A stretch of DNA of 64,000 nucleotides from Chromobacterium haemolyticum DSM 19808 (GTDB lineage: Bacteria > Pseudomonadota > Gammaproteobacteria > Burkholderiales > Chromobacteriaceae), in assembly GCF_000711885.1 (NCBI RefSeq), contig NZ_JONK01000025.1:1-64000 (forward strand), written 5' to 3'. The position numbers and the translations under genes were made by a program. This document shows, one piece after another, positions 26,100-34,766 of this stretch (position 1 is the stretch's first letter; every line of letters starts with the position of its first letter). The notes beneath the pieces were generated by a model. It made no database searches, had not been told where the DNA came from, and saw only the letters and a list, made by a program, of their open reading frames with translations.

Positions 26100-26900
26100 T
26101 CAACCGGCCGCCACTTCCAGCTGCCGCACCCGCTCGAATAAGCACACCGTCGCCGCCATCGCCACATTCAGCGATTCCGCATGGCCCGGCATCGGAATCC
26201 TCACCCGCGCATCAGCCAGGGCCAGCGCCTCGGCGCTGACGCCGGCGCCCTCGTTGCCAAACACGAAAGCCACCGGCCCGCGCAAATCCTGCGCGTACAG
26301 CGAGGTGGAGCCCTCCAGATGAGTCACTAGCTTGCGGCCGTCGTAGCTCGCCAGCTCCGTGCACAAATCGGCTTGTTCATGGATGTTCAACACGAAGTGC
26401 GCGCCCATGCCGGCGCGAAGCACCTTGGGCGAATACACATCGACGCAGCCCTTGGAGAGCGCCACATCGCGGACCCCCGCCGCGGCCGCGCAGCGCAAGA
26501 TGGTGCCCAGATTGCCCGGATCCTGTATATCCTCCAGCATCACCCGGGACGCGCCCGCCGGGCTGGGGCGCGGCTGCGGCCGTGGGCACAAGGCCAGCAA
26601 CTCCCCGGCGGTAGCCAGTGCCGTGGCCTTGGCGAGCACTGTTTCCGGCACCGTGATCACGACAGTCGGCGCGCTCAAACGCCGCAATAAGGCTTGCACC
26701 TCCGGATGCGCTGCCGCCGCCTCGTTGAGATACACCCGCTCGGGCACGATGCCGGCGTCCAGACAGGACTCGGTCAGATGAATGCCCTCCAGCAACATCG
26801 CTTGTTGCTTGCGGCGTTCGCGCGGGCTCTGCGCCAAGCGCGCCAATTGCTTGATTTCGTCGTTATGGGCGGAGGTGATGGTTTTGCTGATGTACGACAT
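26100..26900 (-). CDS. TrmH/SpoU-family RNA 2'-O-methyltransferase
   Basis: A 266-residue SPOUT methyltransferase that uses SAM to methylate ribose 2'-OH in rRNA or tRNA. It has an N-terminal substrate-binding domain (SAHNDEIKQLARLAQSPRERR, LLEGIHLTE). Its catalytic SPOUT domain has motif 1 (LEDIQDPGNLGTILR), motif 2 (VFGNEGAG) and motif 3 (IPMPGHAESLNVAMAA) forming the trefoil knot. It is closer to the RlmB/TsnR-like group than to TrmL by length, but the target nucleotide cannot be told. It starts five bases after the HDOD gene stop and is part of the same operon. Confidence 0.92.
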   Translation of the reverse strand: MSYISKTITSAHNDEIKQLARLAQSPRERRKQQAMLLEGIHLTESCLDAGIVPERVYLNEAAAAHPEVQALLRRLSAPTVVITVPETVLAKATALATAGELLALCPRPQPRPSPAGASRVMLEDIQDPGNLGTILRCAAAAGVRDVALSKGCVDVYSPKVLRAGMGAHFVLNIHEQADLCTELASYDGRKLVTHLEGSTSLYAQDLRGPVAFVFGNEGAGVSAEALALADARVRIPMPGHAESLNVAMAATVCLFERVRQLEVAAG

Positions 26901-26905
26901 GTGTC

Positions 26906-28231
26906 CTATTGCGGCAGCAGGGTCAGGCGCGCCACTAAATCCTTGAATCGGTGATAACTGTCCTCGTCGATCGCCTGGCCGCTATGGCCGTTGTCGACAT
27001 AGAACACGCCGGACAGCGCGTGCCCGACAAACAGGGTGATCAGGGCGAATTCATTGTCCCCGACATGCTCGAAAAACAGATCCTCGTAGCGCCGCTCCAA
27101 CTGCTGGCGCACCGAGGCCGGCGCGTGAAAACTTTGCGGCTTGCTGGTCAACACCGCGAAGAAGGAACCCGGCTCCAGCCCCAAGGACAGCTTGCGCAAC
27201 GGGTGGCTATCGCCCAAGCCCAACTGATAACGCAGTTTCAACGCATGCGCGTCCTGATCATAGCGGTAATACAGTACCCGCTCGAACTTGAGGTCGTTGG
27301 CCAGGTGGCGGATGGATTCGCGTATCGCCTTCTCCATCTGCTCGACGTCGCTCAAAGCGGCGGTTTTCTGCAAACTCGGGCGCTTATACTCGCCTTCCAG
27401 CATCAACAGGCTGCGCACCGGGTACGTATAACCCACCGCCCTGGGGTGGCGCGCCACCGACAAAGCCGCGTGCACCACCGCCTGATGCGCCAGATACGGC
27501 GCGCAGCCTATCAACTTGGCCGCGGCCTCCACCCCCACCTGCCAGGTGCTGCGCCAAGTGCCCTGCTCCAAAGAGTTGGCGGTGGCCATCGCCAGGCGCA
27601 GCAACTGGCGGCGCTTGGTCGGGCTGCCCGGCCCCAGCAAGGCGTTCAGGCCGGTCGGCAAAGGCATCAGCTTGATGAATTGCTCCAGCACCTGAGCGTA
27701 ATCGCAATCGAAGGCGTTGGACATTTCCTGCAGCAGCGGGCGGTCCGGCAACTGATTGCGCTGCATCATGAACAAGCAGGCGGGCAGATTGTACAGCAAG
27801 GCGGCCACGAAACAGTCCTCCACCTTGTGATCGCCCTGCAAAGAGAGCCACTCCTTGATCAGCAAGGCCGCCACCCGGGAGCGGCCCAGCCAATCCTCCA
27901 CGGCCTCCAACACCTCCACGTCCAGCTTGTCCGGCACCGCTTCCAGCGCCGCGACGCGGCCAAAGCGGTTGGTGACCGCCTCCAGCCCCATCAGCAGCAG
28001 CGTCTGCTCCACCGAGGGGATGCTCTCATTGCGTTGCAAGGCGCGCGAACCGCCCACCACTCGGACCAAGTCCAACAGCAGGAAGGGATCGGACAAACAG
28101 AGATTGGCAAGGTCGGTGAAATTGATCAGATCGCTGTGGCGAGCGCAGATGTCCTTCAGCTCGCCCAGCGTATTGGGCAGAATCGGCCAGCGCCGTTCGG
28201 CGATGGACTTGATCCAGTTAGCAAGCTCCAT
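26906..28231 (-). CDS. HDOD domain protein with C-terminal GAF-like domain
   Basis: A 441-residue cytoplasmic signalling protein. The N-terminal ~250 residues are an HDOD domain (ILPNTLGELKDI, DPFLLLDLVRVV, SVEQTLLLMGLEAV, FVAALLYNLPACL), a degenerate HD-phosphohydrolase fold lacking the metal-binding HD pair. The C-terminal ~150 residues (from about 280) resemble a GAF-type sensory fold. HDOD proteins commonly influence motility, biofilm or stress signalling. Its location after motB and a methyltransferase supports a link with flagellar control. The start overlaps the methyltransferase gene by 14 bases. Confidence 0.85.
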   Translation of the reverse strand: MELANWIKSIAERRWPILPNTLGELKDICARHSDLINFTDLANLCLSDPFLLLDLVRVVGGSRALQRNESIPSVEQTLLLMGLEAVTNRFGRVAALEAVPDKLDVEVLEAVEDWLGRSRVAALLIKEWLSLQGDHKVEDCFVAALLYNLPACLFMMQRNQLPDRPLLQEMSNAFDCDYAQVLEQFIKLMPLPTGLNALLGPGSPTKRRQLLRLAMATANSLEQGTWRSTWQVGVEAAAKLIGCAPYLAHQAVVHAALSVARHPRAVGYTYPVRSLLMLEGEYKRPSLQKTAALSDVEQMEKAIRESIRHLANDLKFERVLYYRYDQDAHALKLRYQLGLGDSHPLRKLSLGLEPGSFFAVLTSKPQSFHAPASVRQQLERRYEDLFFEHVGDNEFALITLFVGHALSGVFYVDNGHSGQAIDEDSYHRFKDLVARLTLLPQ

Positions 28232-28961
28232 GAGGGTGGCGCCAGATCAGTAGTTCGGTTTGCAAAGCGCCTCCCAGCGGGATGCGTTCATCGGGTTCGA
28301 CATCGGGAACGGCGAAAGTATTGCTGACCAGCAGGCTGCCGGGCCGTCCCTCAGCCACAAACTTGCGCCAGACGCGCGCCATCGGCTCCGGGGACAGAAA
28401 CACATAGACCGCATCGTACTCTCCCCACGGCTCCCGCCAAAAACTGCGGCAGGAGAACTCCAACCGCCGCGGCCGCCGGGCCAACCACCAGCGCGCGCGG
28501 GCCAACAGCCAACTGCCCCAGGCGCTTTCCAGCGCCCTCACCCGGAGATCCGGCCGCAACCGGCACAGCCAGACCGCCAGCCTGCCGTCGCCGCAGCCGG
28601 CTTCCAGCAAGGCGGCCCGCCCCGGCAGGAGCTCGGCCAGGCGCTCCGCCGCCTGGGCCGAGGAGCGATACAAGGGCACACGCTCCAGCACGGCGTTGCG
28701 GCCCAGCGCGAAAGTCAGCGCCAACCCCAGCAAATACACCCAGGACGGCAAAGCCGCCTGATGCATCAAGGCCAGCGCGGGCACAAACAAGCCGTGCAGC
28801 AAGCGCTGCCAGCCGGGCAAACGCATGAAAATGGCCAAGGCCGCCGCGCACAGGCCTTGCAGGATCGCCCAACCCAGGGGCTGGGCGGCGGGCGCGACGA
28901 AAAACATCGCCGCCAACGCAGCCAGCAGTTGCAGGCCAAGATGACGCAAGCGGCTCAACAA
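28218..28961 (-). CDS. Membrane-anchored class I SAM-dependent methyltransferase
   Basis: A 247-residue protein. The first ~90 residues form about three hydrophobic helices. The rest is a class I methyltransferase fold with the SAM-binding LLEAGCGDGRLAVWL motif near residue 115 and an acidic ALESAW at the end of strand 2. The substrate is unknown. The start is assigned to TTG at 28961 with no strong ribosome-binding site, 19 bases after the motB stop. A shorter form starting further in is possible. Confidence 0.75.
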   Translation of the reverse strand: MLSRLRHLGLQLLAALAAMFFVAPAAQPLGWAILQGLCAAALAIFMRLPGWQRLLHGLFVPALALMHQAALPSWVYLLGLALTFALGRNAVLERVPLYRSSAQAAERLAELLPGRAALLEAGCGDGRLAVWLCRLRPDLRVRALESAWGSWLLARARWWLARRPRRLEFSCRSFWREPWGEYDAVYVFLSPEPMARVWRKFVAEGRPGSLLVSNTFAVPDVEPDERIPLGGALQTELLIWRHPHGAC

Positions 28962-28980
28962 GGCAACGCTCGCATCAGGA

Positions 28981-29910
28981 TTATTTGGCCGGCGTTTCCG
29001 CCGGCGCGGCGGCTGGCTCGGCCCCGCTTTCCGCGGGCCCGCCGATCACTTCCTGGTTCATCTGCGGCTTGTAGCCGTCGTTGAGGATATTGCTCTCCGC
29101 TTCCTTGTTCAGCACCACAATGGCGATGCGCCGGTTTTCCGGGCTGAACACATTGGTTTTGACCAAGGGGTTGGCCGAAGACAGGCCCACCACGCGCAAC
29201 ACCTTGTTGTCCTGCAGGCCGCCGGCCACCAGTTCGCGCCGCGCCGCGTTGGCCCGGTCCGCGGACAGCTCCCAGTTGCTGTAACCGCCCTGGCCGCTGC
29301 CAAAGGGCTTGGCGTCGGTATGGCCGGAGATGCTGATCTTGTTCGGCATCATGTTCAGCTCTTTAGCCAGTTGCTGCAGCAACACGCGAGTATGCGGCAG
29401 CATGCGCGAGCTGCCGGAGTCGAACATCGAGCGGTTCTGCTCATCGACGATCTGGATCTTCAACCCGTCCGGGGTGATCTCTAGCTTGAGTTGATTCTTG
29501 TACTCCTTGAGCAGTTCGCTGTGATCCACCGTGCTCTGGATCTTGTTCTGCAACTGCTCCATCGCCACTTTTTCCTGCTGCTTGCGCATGATCTCGTCCT
29601 GCGGCGAGCCCGACTTGTTGACCTGGCCGGTCTGTTTGGTCAAATCGTTGCCGCCGCCCTTGATCACGGAGGTGGCGTCGCCGGCGCCGGCGCCGCCGGA
29701 CAGCGCCACTTTCAGCGGCGTCTTGAAGTATTCGGCGATGCCGTTCAGCGTGCCCTGCGAGGCCGAACCCAGCAGCCACATCAGCAGGAAGAAGGCCATC
29801 ATCGCGGTCACGAAGTCGGCGTAGGCAATCTTCCAGGCCCCGCCATGGTGGCCGTGGCCCCCCTTCTTGATGCGTTTGACGATAATGGGCCGTTGCGATT
29901 CGTCAGCCAT
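28981..29910 (-). CDS. motB: Flagellar motor stator protein MotB
   Basis: A 309-residue stator subunit. The N-terminal transmembrane helix AYADFVTAMMAFFLLMWL carries the proton-accepting D32, preceded by a basic tail (IIVKRIKKGGHGHHGGAWK). A plug/linker follows, and the C-terminal OmpA-like domain (about 150-275) has the peptidoglycan-binding ISISGHTDAKPFG and LSADRANAARRELV motifs. A Pro/Ala-rich tail ends the protein. It anchors MotA to the cell wall and converts proton flow into torque. motA ends 14 bases upstream. Confidence 0.96.
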   Translation of the reverse strand: MADESQRPIIVKRIKKGGHGHHGGAWKIAYADFVTAMMAFFLLMWLLGSASQGTLNGIAEYFKTPLKVALSGGAGAGDATSVIKGGGNDLTKQTGQVNKSGSPQDEIMRKQQEKVAMEQLQNKIQSTVDHSELLKEYKNQLKLEITPDGLKIQIVDEQNRSMFDSGSSRMLPHTRVLLQQLAKELNMMPNKISISGHTDAKPFGSGQGGYSNWELSADRANAARRELVAGGLQDNKVLRVVGLSSANPLVKTNVFSPENRRIAIVVLNKEAESNILNDGYKPQMNQEVIGGPAESGAEPAAAPAETPAK

Positions 29911-29924
29911 GATCGCGCCCCCGC

Positions 29925-30782
29925 TTATTTCTTCGCCTGTTTCACATGATCTTCCAGTTCCTTGAAGGACGGACGATCATGCGAAGCCAAGACTTTGCGG
30001 CCAAATTCCACCGCCACTTGCGGCGCGTAGCCGTTGAGGCTGGCCAGAATAGTCACCTTGATGGTCTGGTACACCCGGGTGCCGTCTCCCAGTTTGTGCT
30101 CCAGAATGGTGGCCAGCGGGCCGACAAAGCCGTAAGCCAGCAAAATACCGAGGAAGGTGCCCACCAACGCGTGGGCGATCAGCATCCCCAGTTCGGACGG
30201 CGGCGCGCCCACAGACTCCATGGTGTGCACCACCCCCATGACCGCCGCCACAATACCAAAGGCCGGCAGGCCGTCGGCCAGGCCTTTAACCGCGTTGACG
30301 GGCACTTCGCCTTCGTGATGGTGGGTTTCGATCTCCACATCCATCAGGTTCTCGATTTCGAAGGCGTTGAGGTTGCCGCCCACCATCAGGCGCAGATAGT
30401 CACAGATGAACTCCACGACATGGTGGTCGTGCAGAACGGTGGTGTATTTGGAAAAGACAGGACTGGCTTCCGGATTCTCGACGTCGGCCTCGATGGACAT
30501 CAGGCCTTCCTTGCGCACCTTGGTCAGAATCTCGAACAGCAGCGAGAACAACTCCATGTAAAAGGCCTTGCTGTAAGGCGAGCCCTTGAACACGGTGGGG
30601 AAAGCCTTCATCGTGGCCTTGAGCGGCGCGCCGCCGTTGGCCACCACGAAAGCGCCGAGCGCGGCGCCCGCGATCATCACCACCTCCAGCGGCTGCATCA
30701 ACGCGGCGAGGTGCCCCCCCGCAGCGACGAATCCCCCCAGCACGGAGCCAAGAATAATGAGGTACCCGATTCCGACGAACAT
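29925..30782 (-). CDS. motA: Flagellar motor stator protein MotA
   Basis: A 285-residue inner-membrane protein with four hydrophobic helices and a large cytoplasmic loop. The segment KGLADGLPAFGIVAAVMGVVHTM, given here only as landmarks (the conserved Pro of GLPAFGI and the GVVHTM helix), is the MotA helix-3 signature. The charged residues of the loop contact FliG. It is the first gene of the minus-strand run to the rhomboid gene. The ribosome-binding site (AGGAC) is modest. Upstream are two terminator-like hairpins and a dyad at 30846-30862. Confidence 0.96.
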   Translation of the reverse strand: MFVGIGYLIILGSVLGGFVAAGGHLAALMQPLEVVMIAGAALGAFVVANGGAPLKATMKAFPTVFKGSPYSKAFYMELFSLLFEILTKVRKEGLMSIEADVENPEASPVFSKYTTVLHDHHVVEFICDYLRLMVGGNLNAFEIENLMDVEIETHHHEGEVPVNAVKGLADGLPAFGIVAAVMGVVHTMESVGAPPSELGMLIAHALVGTFLGILLAYGFVGPLATILEHKLGDGTRVYQTIKVTILASLNGYAPQVAVEFGRKVLASHDRPSFKELEDHVKQAKK

Positions 30783-30845
30783 GCGTCAAGTCCTGTCTTT
30801 GTGATTTTTCGGATCGCTGCGATTTCCATTACAGCACGACTTTTA

Positions 30846-30862
30846 TTCTATTCATAATAGAA
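30846..30862 (-). promoter_or_regulatory. Perfect 7-bp dyad upstream of motA
   Basis: TTCTATT (30846-30852), CAT, AATAGAA (30856-30862) is a perfect inverted repeat about 65 bases upstream of the motA start in an AT-rich patch. Position and symmetry suggest an operator, but no regulator family is recognised. Confidence 0.35.
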
Positions 30863-30863
30863 A

Positions 30864-30891
30864 AAGCGGATTGAATTGTATCAACCCGCTT
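30864..30891 (-). terminator. Terminator-like hairpin upstream of motA
   Basis: AAGCGGATTGA (30864-30874) pairs with TCAACCCGCTT (30881-30891) with one G-T pair. On the minus strand a five-T run follows. It would shield motA from transcription arriving from the aminotransferase gene, as a backup to the stronger hairpin at 31021-31049. Confidence 0.55.
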
Positions 30892-31020
30892 TCCCAGCTG
30901 CAAAAAACATGGAGGGTGATATTCACTAGCGCTGAAAAATGACGAAACCAAGTCGAGACACCGCCTTTAAACCACTAAGACAAAGTCATTTTCAGGCAAG
31001 CACCCGCCAAGCGCCGCAAG

Positions 31021-31049
31021 AAAAAAGCCGGAGCTTACCGCTCCGGCTT
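31021..31049 (-). terminator. Intrinsic terminator of the putrescine operon
   Basis: A 10-bp stem AAGCCGGAGC (31025-31034) with GCTCCGGCTT (31040-31049), 5-base loop, followed on the minus strand by a T run. It lies 27 bases after the aminotransferase stop. Confidence 0.88.
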
Positions 31050-31075
31050 GATGCCAGCGCATGCGCGAACCCGGC

Positions 31076-32458
31076 TCAGACAAGGCCGCTGTCCTTCAGC
31101 TTGCGTTCGAATGTCTCCATGCAACGCGCGGCCACGCCCAGCATTTCATCGATTTCAGCCTTGCTGATCACCAGCGGCGGCGCGGACACGATGTGGTCGC
31201 CGCAGGCTCGCATGATCAGGTTGTTGCTGAAGAAAATGTCGCGGCACATCAGGCCGACGTCGCCGAACTCCGGGAACAGCTCGCGCTTGCTCTTGTCCTT
31301 GACCAGGGTGAACGCCTGGATCAGGCCGACGCCGCGCACATCGTCCACGTGCTCGAACTGGCTAAAGGTCTCGCGCCAGCGCTTCTGCATATAGGGACCG
31401 GTTTCGTTCTTGACGCGGTCGATGATGCCTTCGTCGCGCAGGAGTTCGATATTGACGCGCGCCACCGCGCTGGCCACAGGGTGGCCGGAGTAGGTGAAGC
31501 CGTGGTTGAAATCGCCGCCGGCGATCAAACCCTGGGCCACGCGTTCGCCCACGAACACCGCGCCGATGGGCAGATAACCGGAAGACAAGCCCTTGGCGGT
31601 GGTGAAAATGTCCGGGCGGAAGCCGAAGTGTTCAAAGCCGAACCATTCGCCGGTGCGGCCAAAGCCGCAGATCACTTCGTCGGCCACCAACAGCACATCG
31701 TATTTGCGGCAGATGCGCTCCACTTCCGGCCAGTAAGTGGCCGGCGGAATGATCACGCCGCCGGCGCCCTGGATGGGTTCGCCCACGAAAGCGGCCACTT
31801 TTTCCGGACCGATTTCCAGAATCTTCTCTTCCACCCAGCGCGCGGCCACCACGCCGAACTCGTCCGGGCTCAGATCTTTGCCGTATTTGTACCACCACGG
31901 CTGCTCAACGTGGGCCATGCCCGGAATCGGCAGGTCGCCCTGCTCGTGCATATACTTCATGCCACCCAGGCTGGAACCGCCGATGGTGGAGCCGTGATAA
32001 CCGTTCCAGCGGCCAATTAGCGTCTTCTTGTCCTTCTTGCCTTGCACGTCCCAGTAATGGCGCACCATGCGTATCATGGTGTCCACCGCCTCGGAGCCGG
32101 AGTTGGTGTAGAACACATGTTCGTAGCCGGCCGGCGTCACTTGCGCCAGCAGGTGGGACAGCTCCACCACGGCCGGGTGGGTGGTCTTGAAGAAGGTGTT
32201 GTAGAAGGGCAGTTCGTCCATCTGGCTCTTGGCCACCTCGGACAGTTCCTTGCGGCCGTAGCCGATATTGACGCACCACAGGCCGGCCATGCCGTCGATG
32301 ATCTTATTGCCCTCGGAATCCCACAGGTAAATCCCCTCGCTGCGAGTCATCACCCGCGCGCCCTGCTGGTTCAACGATTGGGTATCGGTAAACGGATGCA
32401 GATGATGCGCGGCATCCAGTTGGCGCCATTGTTCGGTCGTGCGTTGTTGATTCTGCAT
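31076..32458 (-). CDS. spuC: Class III aminotransferase, putrescine/polyamine:pyruvate type (SpuC-like)
   Basis: A 460-residue PLP enzyme. The motifs are TNSGSEAVDTMIRMVRHYW, WNGYHGST, the LLVADEVICGFGRTG stretch with the PLP-ring Asp, and TTAKGLSSGYLPIGA with the Schiff-base Lys. It transfers an amino group from putrescine (or a related diamine) to pyruvate, giving alanine. The start ATG at 32458 has GGAAGG upstream and fits family length. It follows puuA-, puuD- and ald-like genes on the same strand, so it acts in polyamine catabolism. Aldehyde formed here would be oxidised by the PuuC-like enzyme. Related omega-aminotransferases (beta-alanine:pyruvate) are the main alternative. Confidence 0.88.
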   Translation of the reverse strand: MQNQQRTTEQWRQLDAAHHLHPFTDTQSLNQQGARVMTRSEGIYLWDSEGNKIIDGMAGLWCVNIGYGRKELSEVAKSQMDELPFYNTFFKTTHPAVVELSHLLAQVTPAGYEHVFYTNSGSEAVDTMIRMVRHYWDVQGKKDKKTLIGRWNGYHGSTIGGSSLGGMKYMHEQGDLPIPGMAHVEQPWWYKYGKDLSPDEFGVVAARWVEEKILEIGPEKVAAFVGEPIQGAGGVIIPPATYWPEVERICRKYDVLLVADEVICGFGRTGEWFGFEHFGFRPDIFTTAKGLSSGYLPIGAVFVGERVAQGLIAGGDFNHGFTYSGHPVASAVARVNIELLRDEGIIDRVKNETGPYMQKRWRETFSQFEHVDDVRGVGLIQAFTLVKDKSKRELFPEFGDVGLMCRDIFFSNNLIMRACGDHIVSAPPLVISKAEIDEMLGVAARCMETFERKLKDSGLV

Positions 32459-32553
32459 AGGACTTCCTTCCAGTATTCTCCAACGGGGCGTAGATGTTCT
32501 CTGCCGCCCCTCCTTCGCCATTGGCGTATTTTCAGTGCTTATCCTGGCTGTCC

Positions 32554-32581
32554 GGGCTGATTCTAACGGACAAATCAGCCC
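32554..32581 (-). promoter_or_regulatory. Inverted repeat between puuA- and spuC-like genes
   Basis: GGGCTGATT (32554-32562) and AATCAGCCC (32573-32581) form a perfect 9-bp inverted repeat with a 10-base spacer, 16 bases after the puuA-like stop. It is not followed by a T run, so it may be an mRNA processing or attenuation stem or an operator for a separate spuC promoter. Confidence 0.45.
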
Positions 32582-32596
32582 AATGTCATAGCTAAA

Positions 32597-33931
32597 TCAC
32601 ACGTGCAGCAGCAGGAACTTGCGCTCCCACGGGCTGATCACGCGGAAGTATTCGGAGAACTCCTTCTCCTTCATCCCCACGTACATGCTGACGAAGCGTT
32701 CGCCCAGCACCTCGGCCATTTCCTTGCAGGAAGCCAGTTGCTCCAGGGACTCCTCCGAGGAGTTGGGGAACTGGTAAGGCAGCTCATACGCGTCCGTCTG
32801 GCGCGGCTCGCTGGGTTGCAGCTTGTTGATGATGCCCAGGTAACCGCAGGCCAGCGTCGCGGCCATGGCGATATAAGGGTTGACGTCCACGCCGGGCACG
32901 CGGTTTTCAATGCGGCGCGCCGCCGGCGAGGAATGCGGCACGCGCAGCCCCACGGTACGGTTGTCGTAACCCCATTCGACGTTGGTCGGCGCCGCGGTAT
33001 AGCGCGACAAACGGCGGAATGAGTTCACGTACGGCGCAAACAACGGCATGGACTGGGGCACGTATTTCTGCAGGCCGGCGATGTAGTGGAAGAACAGGTC
33101 GGACGGGCTGCCGTCTTCATTGGTGAACACATTGCGGCCGGTGTTCTTGTCCACCAGGCTCTGGTGCATGTGCATGGCCGAGCCCGGCTCGTTTTCCATC
33201 GGCTTGGCCATGAAAGTGGCGTACATATTGTGGCGGAACGCCGCCTCGCGCACGGTGCGCTTGAACAGGAACACCTGGTCCGCCAGTTCCAGCGGGTTGC
33301 CGTGCAGGAAGTTGATTTCCATCTGCGCGGTGCCCACTTCGTGAATCAGGGTGTCCACTTCCAGATTCTGCGCGTGGCAGTAATCGTAGATGTCCTCGAA
33401 TAACGGGTCGAACTCATTGACCGCATCAATGGAATAAGAACGGCGGCCGAACTCGGCGCGGCCGGTTCGCCCTACCGGCGCGGCCAGCGGGATATCCGGG
33501 TCCGGGTTGGGGGACAGCAGGTAGAACTCCATTTCCGGGGCCAGCACCGGCTCCAGACCCATCTCGTCAAACAGGCCGATCACGCGTTTGAGCACATTGC
33601 GCGGCGCCACGTCCACCGGGCTGCCGTCGGCGCGCTGACAGTCATAGATCAATTGCGCGGTGGGGTCGACGGCCCAGGGCACGAAGCGCAGGGTGTTCGG
33701 GTCCGGGGCCAGCACCATGTCCGGGTCGGTCAGGTCCAGCATGCTGTCGTCGGGGTAGTCCCCGGTCACGGTCTGGATCAGCACGACTTCGGGCAGGCGC
33801 ATTTCCGGGTCGGACACGAATTTGTCCTTGGGCACGATCTTGCCGCGCGCCACGCCGGTCATGTCGGGGACGATACACTCGACTTCAGTGATTCGGTGCT
33901 CTCGCAGCCATTCATTGATCTGATGGGTCAT
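32597..33931 (-). CDS. puuA: Gamma-glutamylputrescine synthetase-like (glutamine synthetase family)
   Basis: A 444-residue member of the glutamine synthetase superfamily, ligating glutamate to putrescine with ATP. It has an N-terminal beta-grasp domain (IVPDMTGVARGK), the metal-binding EMEFYLL, EVGTAQMEINF and GSAMHMHQSL motifs, and the ATP-binding NRTVGLRVPHSSPAARRIE region. It is shorter than biosynthetic GlnA and lacks the adenylylation Tyr context, as in PuuA/SpuI. The start at 33931 has GGAAGAAC upstream. Flanked by puuD- and spuC-like genes, which fixes the pathway. Confidence 0.9.
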   Translation of the reverse strand: MTHQINEWLREHRITEVECIVPDMTGVARGKIVPKDKFVSDPEMRLPEVVLIQTVTGDYPDDSMLDLTDPDMVLAPDPNTLRFVPWAVDPTAQLIYDCQRADGSPVDVAPRNVLKRVIGLFDEMGLEPVLAPEMEFYLLSPNPDPDIPLAAPVGRTGRAEFGRRSYSIDAVNEFDPLFEDIYDYCHAQNLEVDTLIHEVGTAQMEINFLHGNPLELADQVFLFKRTVREAAFRHNMYATFMAKPMENEPGSAMHMHQSLVDKNTGRNVFTNEDGSPSDLFFHYIAGLQKYVPQSMPLFAPYVNSFRRLSRYTAAPTNVEWGYDNRTVGLRVPHSSPAARRIENRVPGVDVNPYIAMAATLACGYLGIINKLQPSEPRQTDAYELPYQFPNSSEESLEQLASCKEMAEVLGERFVSMYVGMKEKEFSEYFRVISPWERKFLLLHV

Positions 33932-33952
33932 GATGTTCTTCCTCTGTGTGTG

Positions 33953-34747
33953 TTATTCCGAGTGGTGACACAAGGTCTCGGTTAATTGCGGCCCGCGTTG
34001 CCGCTGGTTGCGGCGTTGGCGGCAGGCGTCGCCAAATGCCTTGAAGATGGCCATAGACAGCGGGTTGTCCCAGTACTTCCATTCCGGATGCCATTGCACG
34101 GCGAAGGCGAAGCCCTTGGCGTCGCGCACGCGGTAGGCCTCCACCAGGCCGTCGTCGGCCACCGCCTCGCAGATCAAGCGATCGGACAGCCGCTTGATGC
34201 CCTGCTGGTGCAGGGAATTGACCATGGCGGAGTCCTGGCCGGTCCATTGCCTCAGCAGGCCGTCATCGGCGAAACGCACCGAGTGGGACAAGGCGTACAT
34301 CGCGTCCACGTCCGGCGTGTCCGGCTCGCGGTGATCCCGCTTGCCCTCTTCTTCCTGCACGTGCTGGTACAGTTCCCCGCCCATCGCCACGTTGATTTCC
34401 TGAAAGCCGCGGCAGATGCCCAGCAGAGGGATGCCTTGCTCCAGCACCTGCTGGATCAACGGCAAGGTGGTGGCGTCGCGCATCGGGTCGTGCATGGTGC
34501 CGGGCCGGCTGGGCGCGCCGCCGTAACGGTGCGGTTCGACATTGGACAGCGAGCCTGGCAGCAGCACGCCGTCCACCAGCTCCAGCACGTCCTTCAGCGC
34601 GGTCTTGTCGCCCAGCGCCGGCAGCAACACGGGCACGCCGCCGGCGCCGCCGGCCGCCGCGGCGATGTATTTTTCGCCTGCGGCGTGGAACGGCAACGGG
34701 CCTACCATCTTGATGTCACAGGGTATGCCGATGATAGCTTGCAACAT
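33953..34747 (-). CDS. puuD: Gamma-glutamyl-GABA hydrolase-like (class I glutamine amidotransferase)
   Basis: A 264-residue hydrolase that would release GABA and glutamate from gamma-glutamyl-GABA. The nucleophile elbow LLGICRGFQEIN contains the catalytic Cys, and AVQWHPEW gives the His-Glu pair. The VDGVLLPGSLSNVEP region is typical of PuuD/SpuA. The C-terminal tail is rich in Arg and Gln. It lies 21 bases upstream of the puuA-like gene and 19 bases downstream of ald. Confidence 0.9.
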   Translation of the reverse strand: MLQAIIGIPCDIKMVGPLPFHAAGEKYIAAAAGGAGGVPVLLPALGDKTALKDVLELVDGVLLPGSLSNVEPHRYGGAPSRPGTMHDPMRDATTLPLIQQVLEQGIPLLGICRGFQEINVAMGGELYQHVQEEEGKRDHREPDTPDVDAMYALSHSVRFADDGLLRQWTGQDSAMVNSLHQQGIKRLSDRLICEAVADDGLVEAYRVRDAKGFAFAVQWHPEWKYWDNPLSMAIFKAFGDACRQRRNQRQRGPQLTETLCHHSE

Positions 34748-34766
34748 TTCGGATCCTTGATACGGG

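Noticed and set aside
30783-30900. Flagellar sigma-28 promoter upstream of motA
   Set aside because: TAAA-like elements exist but no GCCGATAA-like -10 element at the proper spacing.
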